Assembly (NCBI GenBank): GCA_002492525.1
Contig: DKZA01000016.1
Coordinates: 104,439 to 168,438 of the forward strand
Length of the DNA stretch: 64,000 bases
DNA from: Lachnospiraceae bacterium UBA7086
Lineage (GTDB): Bacteria; Bacillota; Clostridia; Lachnospirales; Lachnospiraceae
Direction of reading: 5' to 3'
Part shown: piece after piece, positions 8,080 to 15,786 of the stretch
How positions within the stretch are numbered: the stretch's first letter is position 1
Layout of the letters: each line of letters begins with the position of its first letter
Made by a program: the position numbers and the translations under genes
The notes under the pieces: model-generated
What the model saw: only the letters and a program-made list of their open reading frames with translations
Databases searched by the model: none
Told to the model about the DNA's origin: nothing

Positions 8080-10242
8080 ATGAAGATTATTAAGAGAAGC
8101 GGAGTGGAAGTAACCTTTGACTTAAAGAAGATTATAGCAGCGATAGGAAAGGCAAATGATAGTGTCAAAGAGGAAGAGCAGTTGTCGGAAGAAGAAATAG
8201 ACGAGATTGCCAGGGTAGTGGCAGACAATTGCGAGGAGATGAATCGGGCTCCCAGTGTGGAAGAGATTCAGGATATGGTTGAGAATCAGCTTATGAAATA
8301 TCGGGCGTACACGATATCCAGAAACTATATCACATACCGTTATAAGAGAGCTTTGGTTCGGAAATCAAATTCTACAGATGAACAGATTTTAAGTCTGTTG
8401 GAGTGCAATAACGAGGAAGTGAAACAGGAAAACTCTAATAAGAATCCTACGGTGAACAGTGTACAGCGCGATTATATGGCGGGAGAAGTCAGCAAGGATA
8501 TCACAAAGAGATTTCTTCTGCCGCCTGATATCGTGGAGGCCCATGAGCAGGGCATTATTCACTTTCATGATGCGGATTATTTTGCCCAGCATATGCATAA
8601 TTGCTGTCTGGTCAATCTGGAGGATATGTTACAGAATGGTACGGTAATCAGTGAGACAATGATTGACCGTCCCAAGAGTTTTTCCACGGCCTGCAATGTG
8701 GCAACGCAGAGTATTGCGCAGATTGCAAGCTGTCAGTATGGCGGTCAGAGTATTTCTCTTGCACACCTTGCACCTTTTGTCAATGTGAGCCGTGAAAAAC
8801 TTCGCAGGAAAGTGCGGGCAGAGATGGAGGAAATGCAGGTTGATGCCACGGAAGAGCAGATCAATGCCATTGCGGAACGCCGTGTGAAAGATGAGATCCG
8901 GCAGGGTGTGCAGATTATTCAGTATCAGGTGATCACCTTGATGACTACCAACGGACAGGCGCCGTTTATTACGGTATTTATGTATATTGACGAGGTGCCG
9001 GAGGGGCAGCTTAGAGACGACTTGGCGATGATCATAGAGGAGATGCTGAATCAACGGATTCGGGGCGTTAAGAACGAAAAGGGAGTCTATATCACGCCGG
9101 CTTTTCCCAAGCTGATTTATGTCCTGGAGGAAGATAATATCCATGAGGACAGCAAGTACTGGTATCTGACAAAGCTTGCGGCAAAGTGTACAGCTAAGCG
9201 TATGGTACCGGACTATATATCTGAAAAGATTATGAAACAGTTAAAGGACGGCAACTGCTATACTTGTATGGGATGCAGGTCTTTTCTTACAGTTTATCAT
9301 GATGAGGATGATAATCCCAAATTTTACGGCAGATTTAATCAGGGTGTGGTGACTTTGAATCTGGTGGACGTGGCTTGTTCTTCGGGCGGGAATATGGAGA
9401 AATTCTGGAAAATTCTGGATGACAGACTGGAATTGTGCAGACGGGCGCTGATGGCCAGACATAACCGGTTGAAGGGCACCTTGTCCGATGTGGCGCCGAT
9501 TCTGTGGCAGAACGGTGCGCTTGCCCGTCTGAAGAAGGGAGAGAAGATAGATAAACTTCTCTATGGAGGCTATTCTACTATATCGCTTGGTTATGCGGGA
9601 TTGTGTGAGTGCACAAAGTATATGACAGGAAAGAGTCATACAGATCCGGAGGCAACACCGTTTGCCTTAAAGGTTATGCAGTACTTGAATAATGCCTGCA
9701 AGGAGTGGCGGGAGGAAACGAACATTGATTTCAGCCTTTATGGTACACCGTTGGAGTCCACCACTTACAAATTTGCGAAATGTTTACAGAAACGTTTCGG
9801 TATTATTGAGGGCGTGACAGACCGCAATTATATTACCAACAGTTATCATGTGCATGTGACGGAAGAGATCAATGCTTTTGAAAAGCTGAAATTTGAAGCA
9901 CAGTTCCAGGAGCTTTCTCCGGGCGGAGCAATCAGTTATGTGGAAGTGCCTAATATGGAAAATAATCTGGATGCTGTTTTGTCCGTTATGCAGTATATCT
10001 ATGAGAATATCATGTATGCTGAGCTGAATACCAAGAGCGATTACTGTCAGGCATGTGATTATCATGGTGAGATTGAGATTGTTACAGACAAGGACGGCAA
10101 ACTGGTCTGGCAGTGTCCAAACTGTGGAAATACGGATCAGAATAAAATGAATGTGGCCAGACGGACCTGCGGTTATATCGGGACACAGTTCTGGAACCAG
10201 GGACGTACCCAGGAGATCAAGGAGCGCGTATTGCATCTATGA
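8080..10242 (+). CDS. nrdD: Anaerobic ribonucleoside-triphosphate reductase, class III
   Basis: Reduces ribonucleotides to deoxyribonucleotides without oxygen, using a glycyl radical installed by the adjacent nrdG product. I take ATG 8080 (MKIIKRSGVEVTFDLKK), giving 720 residues; an upstream GTG at 8047 is in frame but would overlap the probable leader. Residues 1-90 form an ATP-cone allosteric domain. Near the C-terminus a zinc site (CQACDYHG ... CPNCGNTD) is followed by the glycyl-radical context RRTCGYIGTQFWNQGR. The stop codon overlaps the nrdG start (ATGA), indicating translational coupling. Regulation by NrdR is suggested by the upstream box. Confidence 0.96.
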   Translation: MKIIKRSGVEVTFDLKKIIAAIGKANDSVKEEEQLSEEEIDEIARVVADNCEEMNRAPSVEEIQDMVENQLMKYRAYTISRNYITYRYKRALVRKSNSTDEQILSLLECNNEEVKQENSNKNPTVNSVQRDYMAGEVSKDITKRFLLPPDIVEAHEQGIIHFHDADYFAQHMHNCCLVNLEDMLQNGTVISETMIDRPKSFSTACNVATQSIAQIASCQYGGQSISLAHLAPFVNVSREKLRRKVRAEMEEMQVDATEEQINAIAERRVKDEIRQGVQIIQYQVITLMTTNGQAPFITVFMYIDEVPEGQLRDDLAMIIEEMLNQRIRGVKNEKGVYITPAFPKLIYVLEEDNIHEDSKYWYLTKLAAKCTAKRMVPDYISEKIMKQLKDGNCYTCMGCRSFLTVYHDEDDNPKFYGRFNQGVVTLNLVDVACSSGGNMEKFWKILDDRLELCRRALMARHNRLKGTLSDVAPILWQNGALARLKKGEKIDKLLYGGYSTISLGYAGLCECTKYMTGKSHTDPEATPFALKVMQYLNNACKEWREETNIDFSLYGTPLESTTYKFAKCLQKRFGIIEGVTDRNYITNSYHVHVTEEINAFEKLKFEAQFQELSPGGAISYVEVPNMENNLDAVLSVMQYIYENIMYAELNTKSDYCQACDYHGEIEIVTDKDGKLVWQCPNCGNTDQNKMNVARRTCGYIGTQFWNQGRTQEIKERVLHL

Positions 10243-10763
10243 ATTATGCGGAGATTAAAAATTGTGATATTGCCAATGGCCCCGGCGTGCGGGTGACTTT
10301 GTTTGTCAGCGGCTGTACGCATCATTGTGAAGGCTGTTTTAATCAGGAGACATGGGATTTTCAGTATGGAGAGCCGTTTACACAGATAACGCAGCAGGAG
10401 ATCCTTAAGAATCTTGCCCCGGATTATATTGCGGGACTGACTCTGCTTGGCGGAGAACCTTTGGAATATTCTAATTGGAAAAGTCTTCTGCCGTTTGTGC
10501 GGGAGATAAAAAAAGAGTTTCCAGGGAAGACCATCTGGTGTTATACAGGGTATCTTTTTGATAAGGATATTCTGGAAAGATTCTGTGCTCAATGGAAGGA
10601 GATGGCGGAATTTCTGTCTTATCTTGATGTAATCGTGGACGGAGAGTTTATCCTTTCACAAAAGGATATCAGCCTGCAGTTTCGCGGCTCAGCAAATCAG
10701 CGTATTATAGCGGTACAGGAATCTCTTGCAGAGGGAAAAATCATATATTGGGAAGAAGCATAA
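10239..10763 (+). CDS. nrdG: Anaerobic ribonucleotide reductase activating protein
   Basis: Radical SAM activase that uses a [4Fe-4S] cluster and S-adenosylmethionine to generate the glycyl radical on NrdD. 174 residues. The cluster motif is CTHHCEGC (CX3CX2C) near residue 27, followed by LTLLGGEPLEY, the SAM-binding GGE. It overlaps nrdD by four bases and ends at a strong terminator, so nrdDG is a two-gene operon. Confidence 0.96.
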   Translation: MNYAEIKNCDIANGPGVRVTLFVSGCTHHCEGCFNQETWDFQYGEPFTQITQQEILKNLAPDYIAGLTLLGGEPLEYSNWKSLLPFVREIKKEFPGKTIWCYTGYLFDKDILERFCAQWKEMAEFLSYLDVIVDGEFILSQKDISLQFRGSANQRIIAVQESLAEGKIIYWEEA

Positions 10764-10802
10764 TATGAAAAAGGGCTGTTGCGACAGCCCTTCTCATATT
10801 TT
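10762..10802 (+). terminator. Terminator after nrdG
   Basis: AAGGGCTGT-TGCG-ACAGCCCTT extended by AATATGA/TCATATT and followed by T's. The next 75 bp hold a diverged reverse copy of the backbone repeat (about 10803-10840) and no gene. Confidence 0.88.
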
Positions 10803-10876
10803 AAGAATCCCCGCTTATTTGAGTCTGCGAAGCGGATTACTTTTTGGTTTTGCTCGATTTGTCATGGCAGCATATC

Positions 10877-11020
10877 TTAAGAGTAGAGAGAAAGTCCGTA
10901 TCTGATCTTTCTGTATATCTTATATCCAAGAGTGCCGAAGAGAGAAACAGCAATGTAGATTGTTGACAATCCTCCTGCGGCGCCGCCGATGATGATTAAT
11001 ATTAATAATCCTATGTTCAT
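10877..11020 (-). CDS. 47-residue putative membrane peptide
   Basis: An open frame too short for most gene callers, with an excellent ribosome site (AAAGGAG ten bases before the ATG at 11020 on the minus strand). It starts MNIGLLILIIIGGAAGG and continues LSTIYIAVSLFGTLGYK, then a basic tail KIYRKIRYGLSLYS. The first 32 residues form one long hydrophobic helix with a Gly/Ala break, or a short hairpin, and the positive tail suggests a cytoplasmic C-terminus. It lies alone between the nrdDG terminator and another minus-strand gene. Function unknown; single-span regulatory peptides of this size are common in Firmicutes. Confidence 0.65.
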   Translation of the reverse strand: MNIGLLILIIIGGAAGGLSTIYIAVSLFGTLGYKIYRKIRYGLSLYS

Positions 11021-11167
11021 ATTTATATAGATCTCCTTTTATCACAATTTAAAATGGTTTAAGATGTACGCACGCAAAATAAGCATCAAAATAAAACGAT
11101 GCATAGCTGCTGGTATCGTGTTTAAACAGAAATTGTTTAACAGATATTATTGCGGAATAAAAAGAGA

Positions 11168-11617
11168 TCAGACTTTTAGACCATCCTGATTATGAATATA
11201 GTTTGTTATGATAATGGCACAGAAGCGGTGAGAAGGTATTTGCTGTCTCTTTGACCGTTGGAAAGAACAAAAGATACCGGTAAGAAGACTGCCATAGAAA
11301 AGCGCCGCGATAACATTTCTGACAGTACGGGGCAGAGGTCTTATGCGGCGGCCTTTAGGAACAGATACCGTTTCTTGTGCGTTAAAGTTTCTGGCAGATA
11401 AATACTTCTGGGTAGGAAACGTCCTGTTCAGGGGCATAATGGCAGCCGAAGAATGGGCTGCATAACATTCTTCCGTGGCACGGATCATATCCGACATCTC
11501 TACTGCAAAAGAAGAAGCGGAGATGATGCCCCAGAAAAACAGAATCAATATGTAAAACAAAGATAACTTTTGTGTGAGTTTTCTTAGTAACATTCTTAGC
11601 ACCATGCCGGCAGACAA
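11168..11617 (-). CDS. Hypothetical protein with N-terminal signal/anchor and a second membrane segment
   Basis: Up to 149 residues. After a basic start (LRMLLRKLTQK) there is a hydrophobic segment LSLFYILILFFWGIISASSF ending in an Ala-X-Ser-like region that could be a signal peptide or anchor. A polar stretch follows, then a second hydrophobic stretch (NVIAALFYGSLLTGIF) and a basic C-terminus. The exact start is uncertain: TTG 11617, ATG 11605 and ATG 11593 are all in frame and none has a strong ribosome site. A good minus-strand promoter with an inverted repeat stands upstream. I do not recognise the family. Confidence 0.55.
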   Translation of the reverse strand: MSAGMVLRMLLRKLTQKLSLFYILILFFWGIISASSFAVEMSDMIRATEECYAAHSSAAIMPLNRTFPTQKYLSARNFNAQETVSVPKGRRIRPLPRTVRNVIAALFYGSLLTGIFCSFQRSKRQQIPSHRFCAIIITNYIHNQDGLKV

Positions 11618-11640
11618 AGGACACCGGAAAGATTGTTATT

Positions 11641-11689
11641 GGTTCGTTTAAGTCGAACCTATTATAGCAGAGTTTGAAAAGGAAGGCAA
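11641..11689 (-). promoter_or_regulatory. Minus-strand promoter with inverted-repeat operator
   Basis: On the minus strand, TTGCCT (11684-11689), 17 nt, TATAAT (11661-11666). Immediately downstream lies GGTTCG-N7-CGAACC (11641-11659), a perfect 6-bp inverted repeat around the expected transcription start, placed where a repressor would block initiation. It serves the 11617 gene. The orientation of the arms is opposite to the GAAC-N4-GTTC LexA box. Confidence 0.6.
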
Positions 11690-11699
11690 TTTTATTTTG

Positions 11700-11737
11700 C
11701 TTGAAACGGCAAATCCGGAAGAGACCGCCGTTTCAAG
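11700..11737. terminator. Inverted repeat after the ABC permease gene
   Basis: CTTGAAACGGC pairs perfectly with GCCGTTTCAAG across 16 nt, 15 bp beyond the minus-strand permease stop. The T-run (TTTT) is on the plus side and the minus side is A-rich, so termination of the permease transcript is plausible but not canonical. Confidence 0.5.
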
Positions 11738-11752
11738 TTTTAGCCTTTCTAT

Positions 11753-12574
11753 TTAGTATTTCTTACGGTAATAATGTTCTGCTCTTTGAATCAGCTGATA
11801 AAAGGCCATGGCAATAAGACAGAGGATGATGATGGAGGTGATCACCATATTGAGCTGGAATACCTGGGAACCATAGATGATCAGATATCCAAGGCCCCGT
11901 CTGGCAGCCAGGAATTCTCCGATAATGACACCGACCAAAGACAGGCCGATGTTGACTTTCATATTGCTTAAGATCAGGGGAATGGAACTTGGCAGGATCA
12001 CTTTGCAAAGGGCGTCTTTGCGGTTGCCGCCTAAGGTATAGATCAGTTTGCACATTTCACTGTCTGTCTGGCAAAAGCCGGTGTAAAGACTGATAATGGA
12101 ACCAAAAACAGCCACGGAAATGCCGGCAACGATAATGGTGACAGTACCGGTGCCCAGCCATACGATGAGCAGAGGTGCCAGCGCGGATTTTGGGAGTGAG
12201 TTTAAGACCACCAGATAAGGTTCCAGAATCTCGGAAAGACTGCGCCAGTACCATAGGAGTGTAGCTGCTGACAGGCTTAGAATGGTGACTAACAGAAAAC
12301 TGATAATGGTTTCTAACAGGGTGATGCCGGTATGGCTGTAAATGGAGTGGTCTGCAAACATCTGCCCCAGATAGTTCAGAATACCGGATGGGCTGCTGAA
12401 GAAAAAACTGTCAATCCAGGCTAGCCTTGCGGCCAGTTCCCAGATACCGAGGAAGAGAAAGAACAGAAAAAATCTGTTAAAGGTAATTATGTGGTGATGC
12501 CTGTGGTGGGCGCGCAGGAATTCTTCCTGGCGGGCGGAGACAGGCAGGTTCGCCTCAGAGAATGGATTCGCCAT
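11753..12574 (-). CDS. ABC importer permease, SsuC/TauC/ThiX-like
   Basis: Integral membrane subunit of an ABC importer of the nitrate/taurine/sulfonate/thiamine-precursor group. 273 residues with about six hydrophobic segments. The cytoplasmic coupling loop appears as YTLGGNRKDALCKVILPSSI, the EAA-type motif of BPD permeases, followed by the family-typical IGEFLAARRGLGYLI. It overlaps the upstream ATPase gene by 20 bp on the same strand, so the two formed an operon. No substrate-binding protein gene is nearby, so the substrate cannot be named. The gene is intact but its ATPase partner is split by the element, so this transporter is probably inactive or depends on another ATPase. Confidence 0.88.
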   Translation of the reverse strand: MANPFSEANLPVSARQEEFLRAHHRHHHIITFNRFFLFFLFLGIWELAARLAWIDSFFFSSPSGILNYLGQMFADHSIYSHTGITLLETIISFLLVTILSLSAATLLWYWRSLSEILEPYLVVLNSLPKSALAPLLIVWLGTGTVTIIVAGISVAVFGSIISLYTGFCQTDSEMCKLIYTLGGNRKDALCKVILPSSIPLILSNMKVNIGLSLVGVIIGEFLAARRGLGYLIIYGSQVFQLNMVITSIIILCLIAMAFYQLIQRAEHYYRKKY

Positions 12575-13207
12575 CTGTCAATACCTCCCATAGTTGATTG
12601 AAATAGTCCTGATATTCTTTGGTACTTCTGATTGCAAGCGGATCTTCTCTGCTGACAGCATAGTGAATCGGCATTTCGCATTTGACATAAGCCGGCCGTT
12701 TTGAGAGAACAATCACACGGTCTGCCAAAGTGATCGCCTCGGAGAGATCGTGCGTAATCAGGATGGCAGTTTTGCTGGTCTTTCTGATAATGGATGCGAT
12801 GTCGGCGGAGACGGCAAGCCGGGTCTGAAAATCCAGAGCACTAAATGGTTCGTCCAGGAGGAGAAGATCAGGATGCACTGCCATGGTACGGATCAAAGCA
12901 GCTCTCTGACGCATACCGCCGGAAAGTTCCGAAGGTTTTTTATCCTTGAAGGCATAGAGTCCGTAATCCTTTAACAGTTTTAAGACATAATCGGTGTTTT
13001 CCTTGGAAAGCATATGATTCAGTTCCAGTCCCAGGATCACATTTTGATAGACGGTACGCCATTCAAAGAGATGGTCTTTTTGCAGCATGTATCCGATTTT
13101 CAGTACTGTGTCCTGGCAGTAGTCTAACAGGGAAAGACCTCGATATAAGACGTTTCCTTCCTCAGGGACAAGAAGTCTTGCTATGATGGAGAGCAGGGTA
13201 GATTTGC
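12555..13207 (-). pseudogene. ABC importer ATPase, 3' part (gene split by the integrated element)
   Basis: On the minus strand the homologous part begins at KSTLLSIIARLLVPEEG, half-way through Walker A, and continues to a normal end. The Q-loop region (GYMLQKDHLFEWRTV), signature LSGGMRQRAALIRTM, Walker B LLLLDEPFSALD and switch ITHDLSEAI are all present. The residues before KST (LQIAAIS) are element sequence, not ABC sequence. The missing 46 residues, ending GPSGCG, are encoded at 51779-51916 on the same strand. Joining the two restores GPSGCGKSTLL and a full-length ATPase of the SsuB/TauB group. The remaining frame could at best make a protein without a complete Walker A. Confidence 0.95.
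13204..13207. other. attL: left junction of the integrated element
   Basis: Host sequence GGGTAGATTTGC meets element sequence TTGCTGATGGCAGC. TTGC is shared with the right junction (51777-51780). Joining the host sides rebuilds an uninterrupted Walker A region. Joining the element sides gives a circle junction CCATCGCATTGCTGATGG, with CCATC/GATGG arms around the core, the partial dyad expected of a serine recombinase site. Confidence 0.88.
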
Positions 13208-13285
13208 TGATGGCAGCTATTTGGAGACTTTTCAATATATGTTGATCATAAAATCCAGGATTAGAAGCAGGAGATGCCAGCAGTC

Positions 13286-13307
13286 CATGTCAAGGAAATT
13301 TGACATG
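13286..13307 (+). promoter_or_regulatory. Inverted repeat overlapping ribosome site and start codon of the XRE gene
   Basis: CATGTCAA-GGAAAT-TTGACATG: perfect 8-bp arms. The loop holds the GGAA ribosome-binding core and the last three bases of the right arm are the ATG start (13305-13307). As DNA it could be an autoregulatory operator; as RNA it would place the start codon in a stem. The half-sites (TGTCA, TGACA) are those of the element-wide promoter dyad but in the opposite order. Confidence 0.7.
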
Positions 13308-13718
13308 ACAAAGATCAGCGACAGGCTTGATTATGAGATACTGGACTGCGGGATATCGAAGGTAAGGCTGGCCAAGGAAATAGGGGTGAGCAGAGATCTG
13401 GTTAGTAGTTATACAAGGAAAAGGTTTCCGGAGGAGTCTATGCAGATATCGGTCTTAAAGTCTTTTGCGGAATATTTCGGTAAGGATATTTATTACTTTT
13501 GCAATGATTACCATAAATTTATGGATACCGTGGATGTGGTAAGGTTCTTGAAGCGGTTGAGGCAGGAAAAGGGAATGACGCAGAAGGTACTAGCCGATGA
13601 ATTAAATATTACGACTGCTATTTATAAAAAGTATGAACAGGGAAAGTGTAGACTGCCTTATCAGGTTTATCTCAGACTTCAGGAAATGTATGGGCCGTTT
13701 GAGGAGGCGGGAGTCTGA
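13305..13718 (+). CDS. Tandem HTH (XRE-type) regulator at the element's left end
   Basis: 137 residues from ATG 13305 (MTKISDRLDYEIL), chosen because AAGGAA precedes it; the frame is open further upstream, back to the left end of the element. Two helix-turn-helix domains are visible: SKVRLAKEIGVSRDLVSSYT near residue 20, and MTQKVLADELNITTAIYKKY near residue 95. Both resemble XRE/Cro repressors, so this is probably the element's master regulator. In the excised circle its frame would be continuous with the recombinase gene. A decayed copy of its second HTH lies at 14437-14553. Confidence 0.85.
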   Translation: MTKISDRLDYEILDCGISKVRLAKEIGVSRDLVSSYTRKRFPEESMQISVLKSFAEYFGKDIYYFCNDYHKFMDTVDVVRFLKRLRQEKGMTQKVLADELNITTAIYKKYEQGKCRLPYQVYLRLQEMYGPFEEAGV

Positions 13719-13731
13719 TTAACCCCGAAAA

Positions 13732-13821
13732 CCACCAATCCACCTATTCCATCGCTTATAGAGTATATGATATGCGCGTATTACATACTATTTGTATCAG
13801 ATGGGATGGGTGGAAAGGTGG
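13732..13821. repeat. Large 90-bp dyad, copy 1
   Basis: Arms at 13732-13753 (CCACC-N2-TCCACC-N4-CCATC) and 13800-13821 are near-perfect reverse complements. Between them is a second near-palindrome, GTATATGATATGCGC then GTATTACATAC. A related dyad with CCACCTATTCCACC arms occurs at 45917-46006, before an unknown gene. No coding frame covers it. The symmetry and duplication suggest a protein-binding array or replication/partition site. The sequence from 13822 to 13926 holds no recognisable feature. Confidence 0.65.
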
Positions 13822-13926
13822 ATGGGTCGATGTGGCTTTTCGGACTAGGGGAAGGGATTTTGAAGAGGGGTTCATTGTGATTGTATTTTACGGAAGAATT
13901 TTGTATAATTTCTGGATGACGGGGCG

Positions 13927-14271
13927 GTGAAGGTATTTTTAAATGCCAGCGGCAGACAGAATGATGTGAGTAAAGAGTTAAGGGCATTTCTGGATTATGT
14001 GGCAGGAATAGAATCGGAGGATGATTTTGTACAAAGAGTGGCAGAGGCAGTGCGGGAAGCAAAGAAGAACAGGGAATGGAGGCATGAATATATGACATTA
14101 TTGATGCGGGATCAGGAGAATATAGAAAAAGGGAAATCTGTCGGGGAAGAGATGATGCTCATGCTGATCCAGAAGTTGGTGGACAATAATCGCTTTGATG
14201 ATATATCAAAAATCAAGGAAAATAAGGAGTACCGTCAGAAATTATATAAAGAGTATAATATTTCTTATTAA
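13927..14271 (+). pseudogene. Remnant of an Rpn-type PD-(D/E)XK nuclease/transposase-like gene
   Basis: The frame reads KVFLNASGRQNDVSKELRAF then LDYVAG, EAVREAKKNREWRHEYMTLL, MRDQEN, and ends in a lysine-rich tail. This is the C-terminal third of the Rpn/PDDEXK_2 family, which encodes recombination-promoting nucleases and is abundant in Clostridia. The nuclease core that should precede it (PD and EXK motifs) is absent, and there is no ribosome site at the apparent GTG start. I consider it a truncated relic. It ends at a strong terminator (14288-14329). Confidence 0.75.
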
Positions 14272-14287
14272 GCCTTATTCAATATGG

Positions 14288-14329
14288 AACGTGGAAACGA
14301 TAGATGTGAAGATTGTTTCCACGTTTTTA
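14288..14329. terminator. Terminator, part of a direct repeat shared with 25726-25768
   Basis: AACGTGGAAACGAT pairs with ATTGTTTCCACGTT (one G-U) and is followed by T's; A-rich on the other side, so it may be bidirectional. The same hairpin with small changes recurs at 25726-25768, and in both places it is followed by the 3' end of a minus-strand XRE-type gene. Confidence 0.8.
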
Positions 14330-14341
14330 TTTAGCCTTGTA

Positions 14342-14430
14342 CTATTGTTCCATATCTATCGAATCATCAATCTCTTCAAATAGTTCGGAGGCTTTGAGGA
14401 TGACGGCCTGCCAGATATATTGTAAAAGGA
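14342..14430 (-). pseudogene. 3' fragment of an XRE-type regulator gene (repeat copy A)
   Basis: Read on the minus strand it ends ASELFEEIDDSIDMEQ-stop. The same ending, LFEEIDDSVDMEK-stop, occurs at 25782 attached to a recognisable HTH. Here upstream homology is lost after about 20 codons. With the adjacent hairpin it makes a direct repeat of about 110 bp shared with 25726-25840. Confidence 0.6.
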
Positions 14431-14436
14431 GGTGCA

Positions 14437-14553
14437 ATGACGCAGAATGGATTGGCCGGAGAATTGAATATTGCATGTGTTATTTTCAGAAGAATATATC
14501 CCGCCCGTTATGCAATACGCGTTATTATAACAGATGAAATGTATGTGAAGTAG
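14437..14553 (+). pseudogene. Decayed copy of an XRE HTH
   Basis: 38 codons beginning MTQNGLAGELNIACVIFRR, preceded by AAAGGAGG. It aligns with MTQKVLADELNITTAIYKK of the regulator at 13305-13718, in both protein and DNA, but the recognition helix is lost and the frame ends soon after. I read it as a relic of a second regulator. From 14554 to 14883 I see only short frames without ribosome sites; the longest begins METEISIWQGNVGV at about 14714. Confidence 0.5.
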
Positions 14554-14883
14554 AGACTGAATAATGAGGTCGATAGGAGCGAGATTACTTTTTACGAGCT
14601 GGTTATGTGACGCCTGAACAGATATATTATCGTGATGTGAAAAACAGCGATTAGTGGGCCAGGGCAGGTAAGCATGGGGAAATCGGTTGCGGTTTTATGG
14701 GAAATCGGGTATGATGGAAACGGAGATCAGTATATGGCAGGGAAATGTAGGCGTGTCTGTGCTTGAAAGAATAGGAATTGAGAGTATTGCCGGAAAATGC
14801 AGCCATTTCGCAGAATGGTTGCAGTGTATTGAAGCAAGGCTTTGAGTATATCAAAAACGTAAGAGTAGTTTGAGGAGGTCGTC

Positions 14884-15018
14884 ATGTCACCAGACACACA
14901 GGAGAGTAAGGAAATCCTTATTAAGATTCAGGATATTTTTAAAGATGATAGGGGATGGGATAGCGAAGAGGATATGATCGATGATATGGCGGAGTTCAGA
15001 AGGGAACGTATGGACTAA
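14884..15018 (+). CDS. Small acidic protein, antitoxin-like (first of a coupled pair)
   Basis: 44 residues, MSPDTQESKEILIKIQDIF ... DDMAEFRRERMD. ATG 14884 has GGAGG five bases upstream. The C-terminal pattern (acidic stretch, then DDMAEFRRERM) is like the toxin-binding tails of small antitoxins, but I cannot assign a family. Its stop overlaps the start of the next small frame (TAATG), so the two are translationally coupled. No toxin of usual length follows, so this may be a stripped locus. Confidence 0.5.
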   Translation: MSPDTQESKEILIKIQDIFKDDRGWDSEEDMIDDMAEFRRERMD

Positions 15019-15164
15019 TGAATAACAAGCTAGATGGTATTCTTTCATTTGTGAAGTTTGTTTTGAAAGAAAATGATAATATTATCAATATGCTTTTAAG
15101 TGAAGTGAGTCTTTCAAAAGATTGGCTGTGTGAAGAGGAGGATATGGCGTGGAAAGATTTATAA
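15018..15164 (+). CDS. Small protein with antitoxin-like tail (second of a coupled pair)
   Basis: 48 residues, MNNKLDGILSFVKFVLKEND ... SLSKDWLCEEEDMAWKDL. It begins within the stop of the preceding frame (TAATG). The ending KDW-x-(S/C)-x-EED-x-AW-x-DL resembles the tail of several small antitoxins paired with PemK/MazF- or PIN-type toxins, based on my memory of such tails. It is too short to contain a DNA-binding fold of its own. Alternatively both frames are remnants. Confidence 0.45.
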   Translation: MNNKLDGILSFVKFVLKENDNIINMLLSEVSLSKDWLCEEEDMAWKDL

Positions 15165-15263
15165 AATGTAATAATAGAGTATGTGATATTATTCAGGATA
15201 GTTAAAAGGTGATTGAAAATATTCTAAAATTAGTGAGAATCTTCAAATTGATGTTAAGATACA

Positions 15264-15306
15264 AAACGTGGGGGCGATCAATGCAAAAAACTGTCCCCGC
15301 GTTTTT
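15264..15306 (+). terminator. Terminator
   Basis: AAACGTGGGG ... CCCCGCGTTTTT with a 20-nt interior; the stem contains a G-U pair and ends in five T's. It closes the small-gene unit at 14884-15164. Confidence 0.75.
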
Positions 15307-15342
15307 CTATGCTGTAAATTTTAATAGTATAAATGATTAGGA

Positions 15343-15374
15343 TGACAGAATGTATCATAGCTGCTCTCTATAAT
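15343..15374 (+). promoter_or_regulatory. Element-wide promoter dyad, copy 1
   Basis: TGACAGAATGTATCA (15343-15357), 11 nt, TATAAT (15369-15374). One of five sites with identical architecture. The -10 here is a perfect consensus; the dyad has one mismatch in its right arm. The nearest downstream frame is the small gene at 15526, about 140 nt beyond the predicted start point. The stretch 15375-15525 shows no other frame. Confidence 0.75.
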
Positions 15375-15525
15375 AAGCATATCGTTAGCTGATATGGAAG
15401 AAATCTATACATGTGCATAGCTTGTTAAAGATGGTTTGGGCAGGAAAAAGAAAACAGATGAGGAAAATATCCGGATGAATTTATGTTATCAGACAGGGTA
15501 TTTGATTTAGGAGGGAACTGGGATT

Positions 15526-15723
15526 ATGGAGAATAATGATCTTGATAAGATACTGGAAGCAAAGGATATGATAAGAGGGTTGATCGACTTGATATGTATT
15601 ATTTCAAGGGAGGGGCAGAAGGATAAACTGATACCTGTTACGATTTTATGTCCGTTAGAGGAATTGTTGGAAAAGATAAATACTTTGTTACAGGAAATTG
15701 TAGAAAATGAAAGAAATATTTAA
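15526..15723 (+). CDS. Small hypothetical protein
   Basis: 65 residues, MENNDLDKILEAKDMIRGLI then DLICIISREGQKDKLIP and a Leu/Glu-rich C-terminus, probably two helices. ATG 15526 is preceded by AGGAGGG with good spacing. It sits between the dyad promoter and a terminator shared with the convergent XRE gene. Family not recognised; the size and helical nature would suit an antitoxin, a regulator partner or an anti-repressor, but nothing decides between them. Confidence 0.55.
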   Translation: MENNDLDKILEAKDMIRGLIDLICIISREGQKDKLIPVTILCPLEELLEKINTLLQEIVENERNI

Positions 15724-15786
15724 AATACGTGTAGGATGTAAATGAACTCAGAAGATCAATAGATTATCAAGGAAATAAGATCATAA

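Noticed and set aside
13221..13304. Extended N-terminus (TTG 13221) for the XRE regulator in the integrated state
   Set aside because: No ribosome site, and the basic sequence has no domain; ATG 13305 has AAGGAA. The upstream codons matter only in the circle model.
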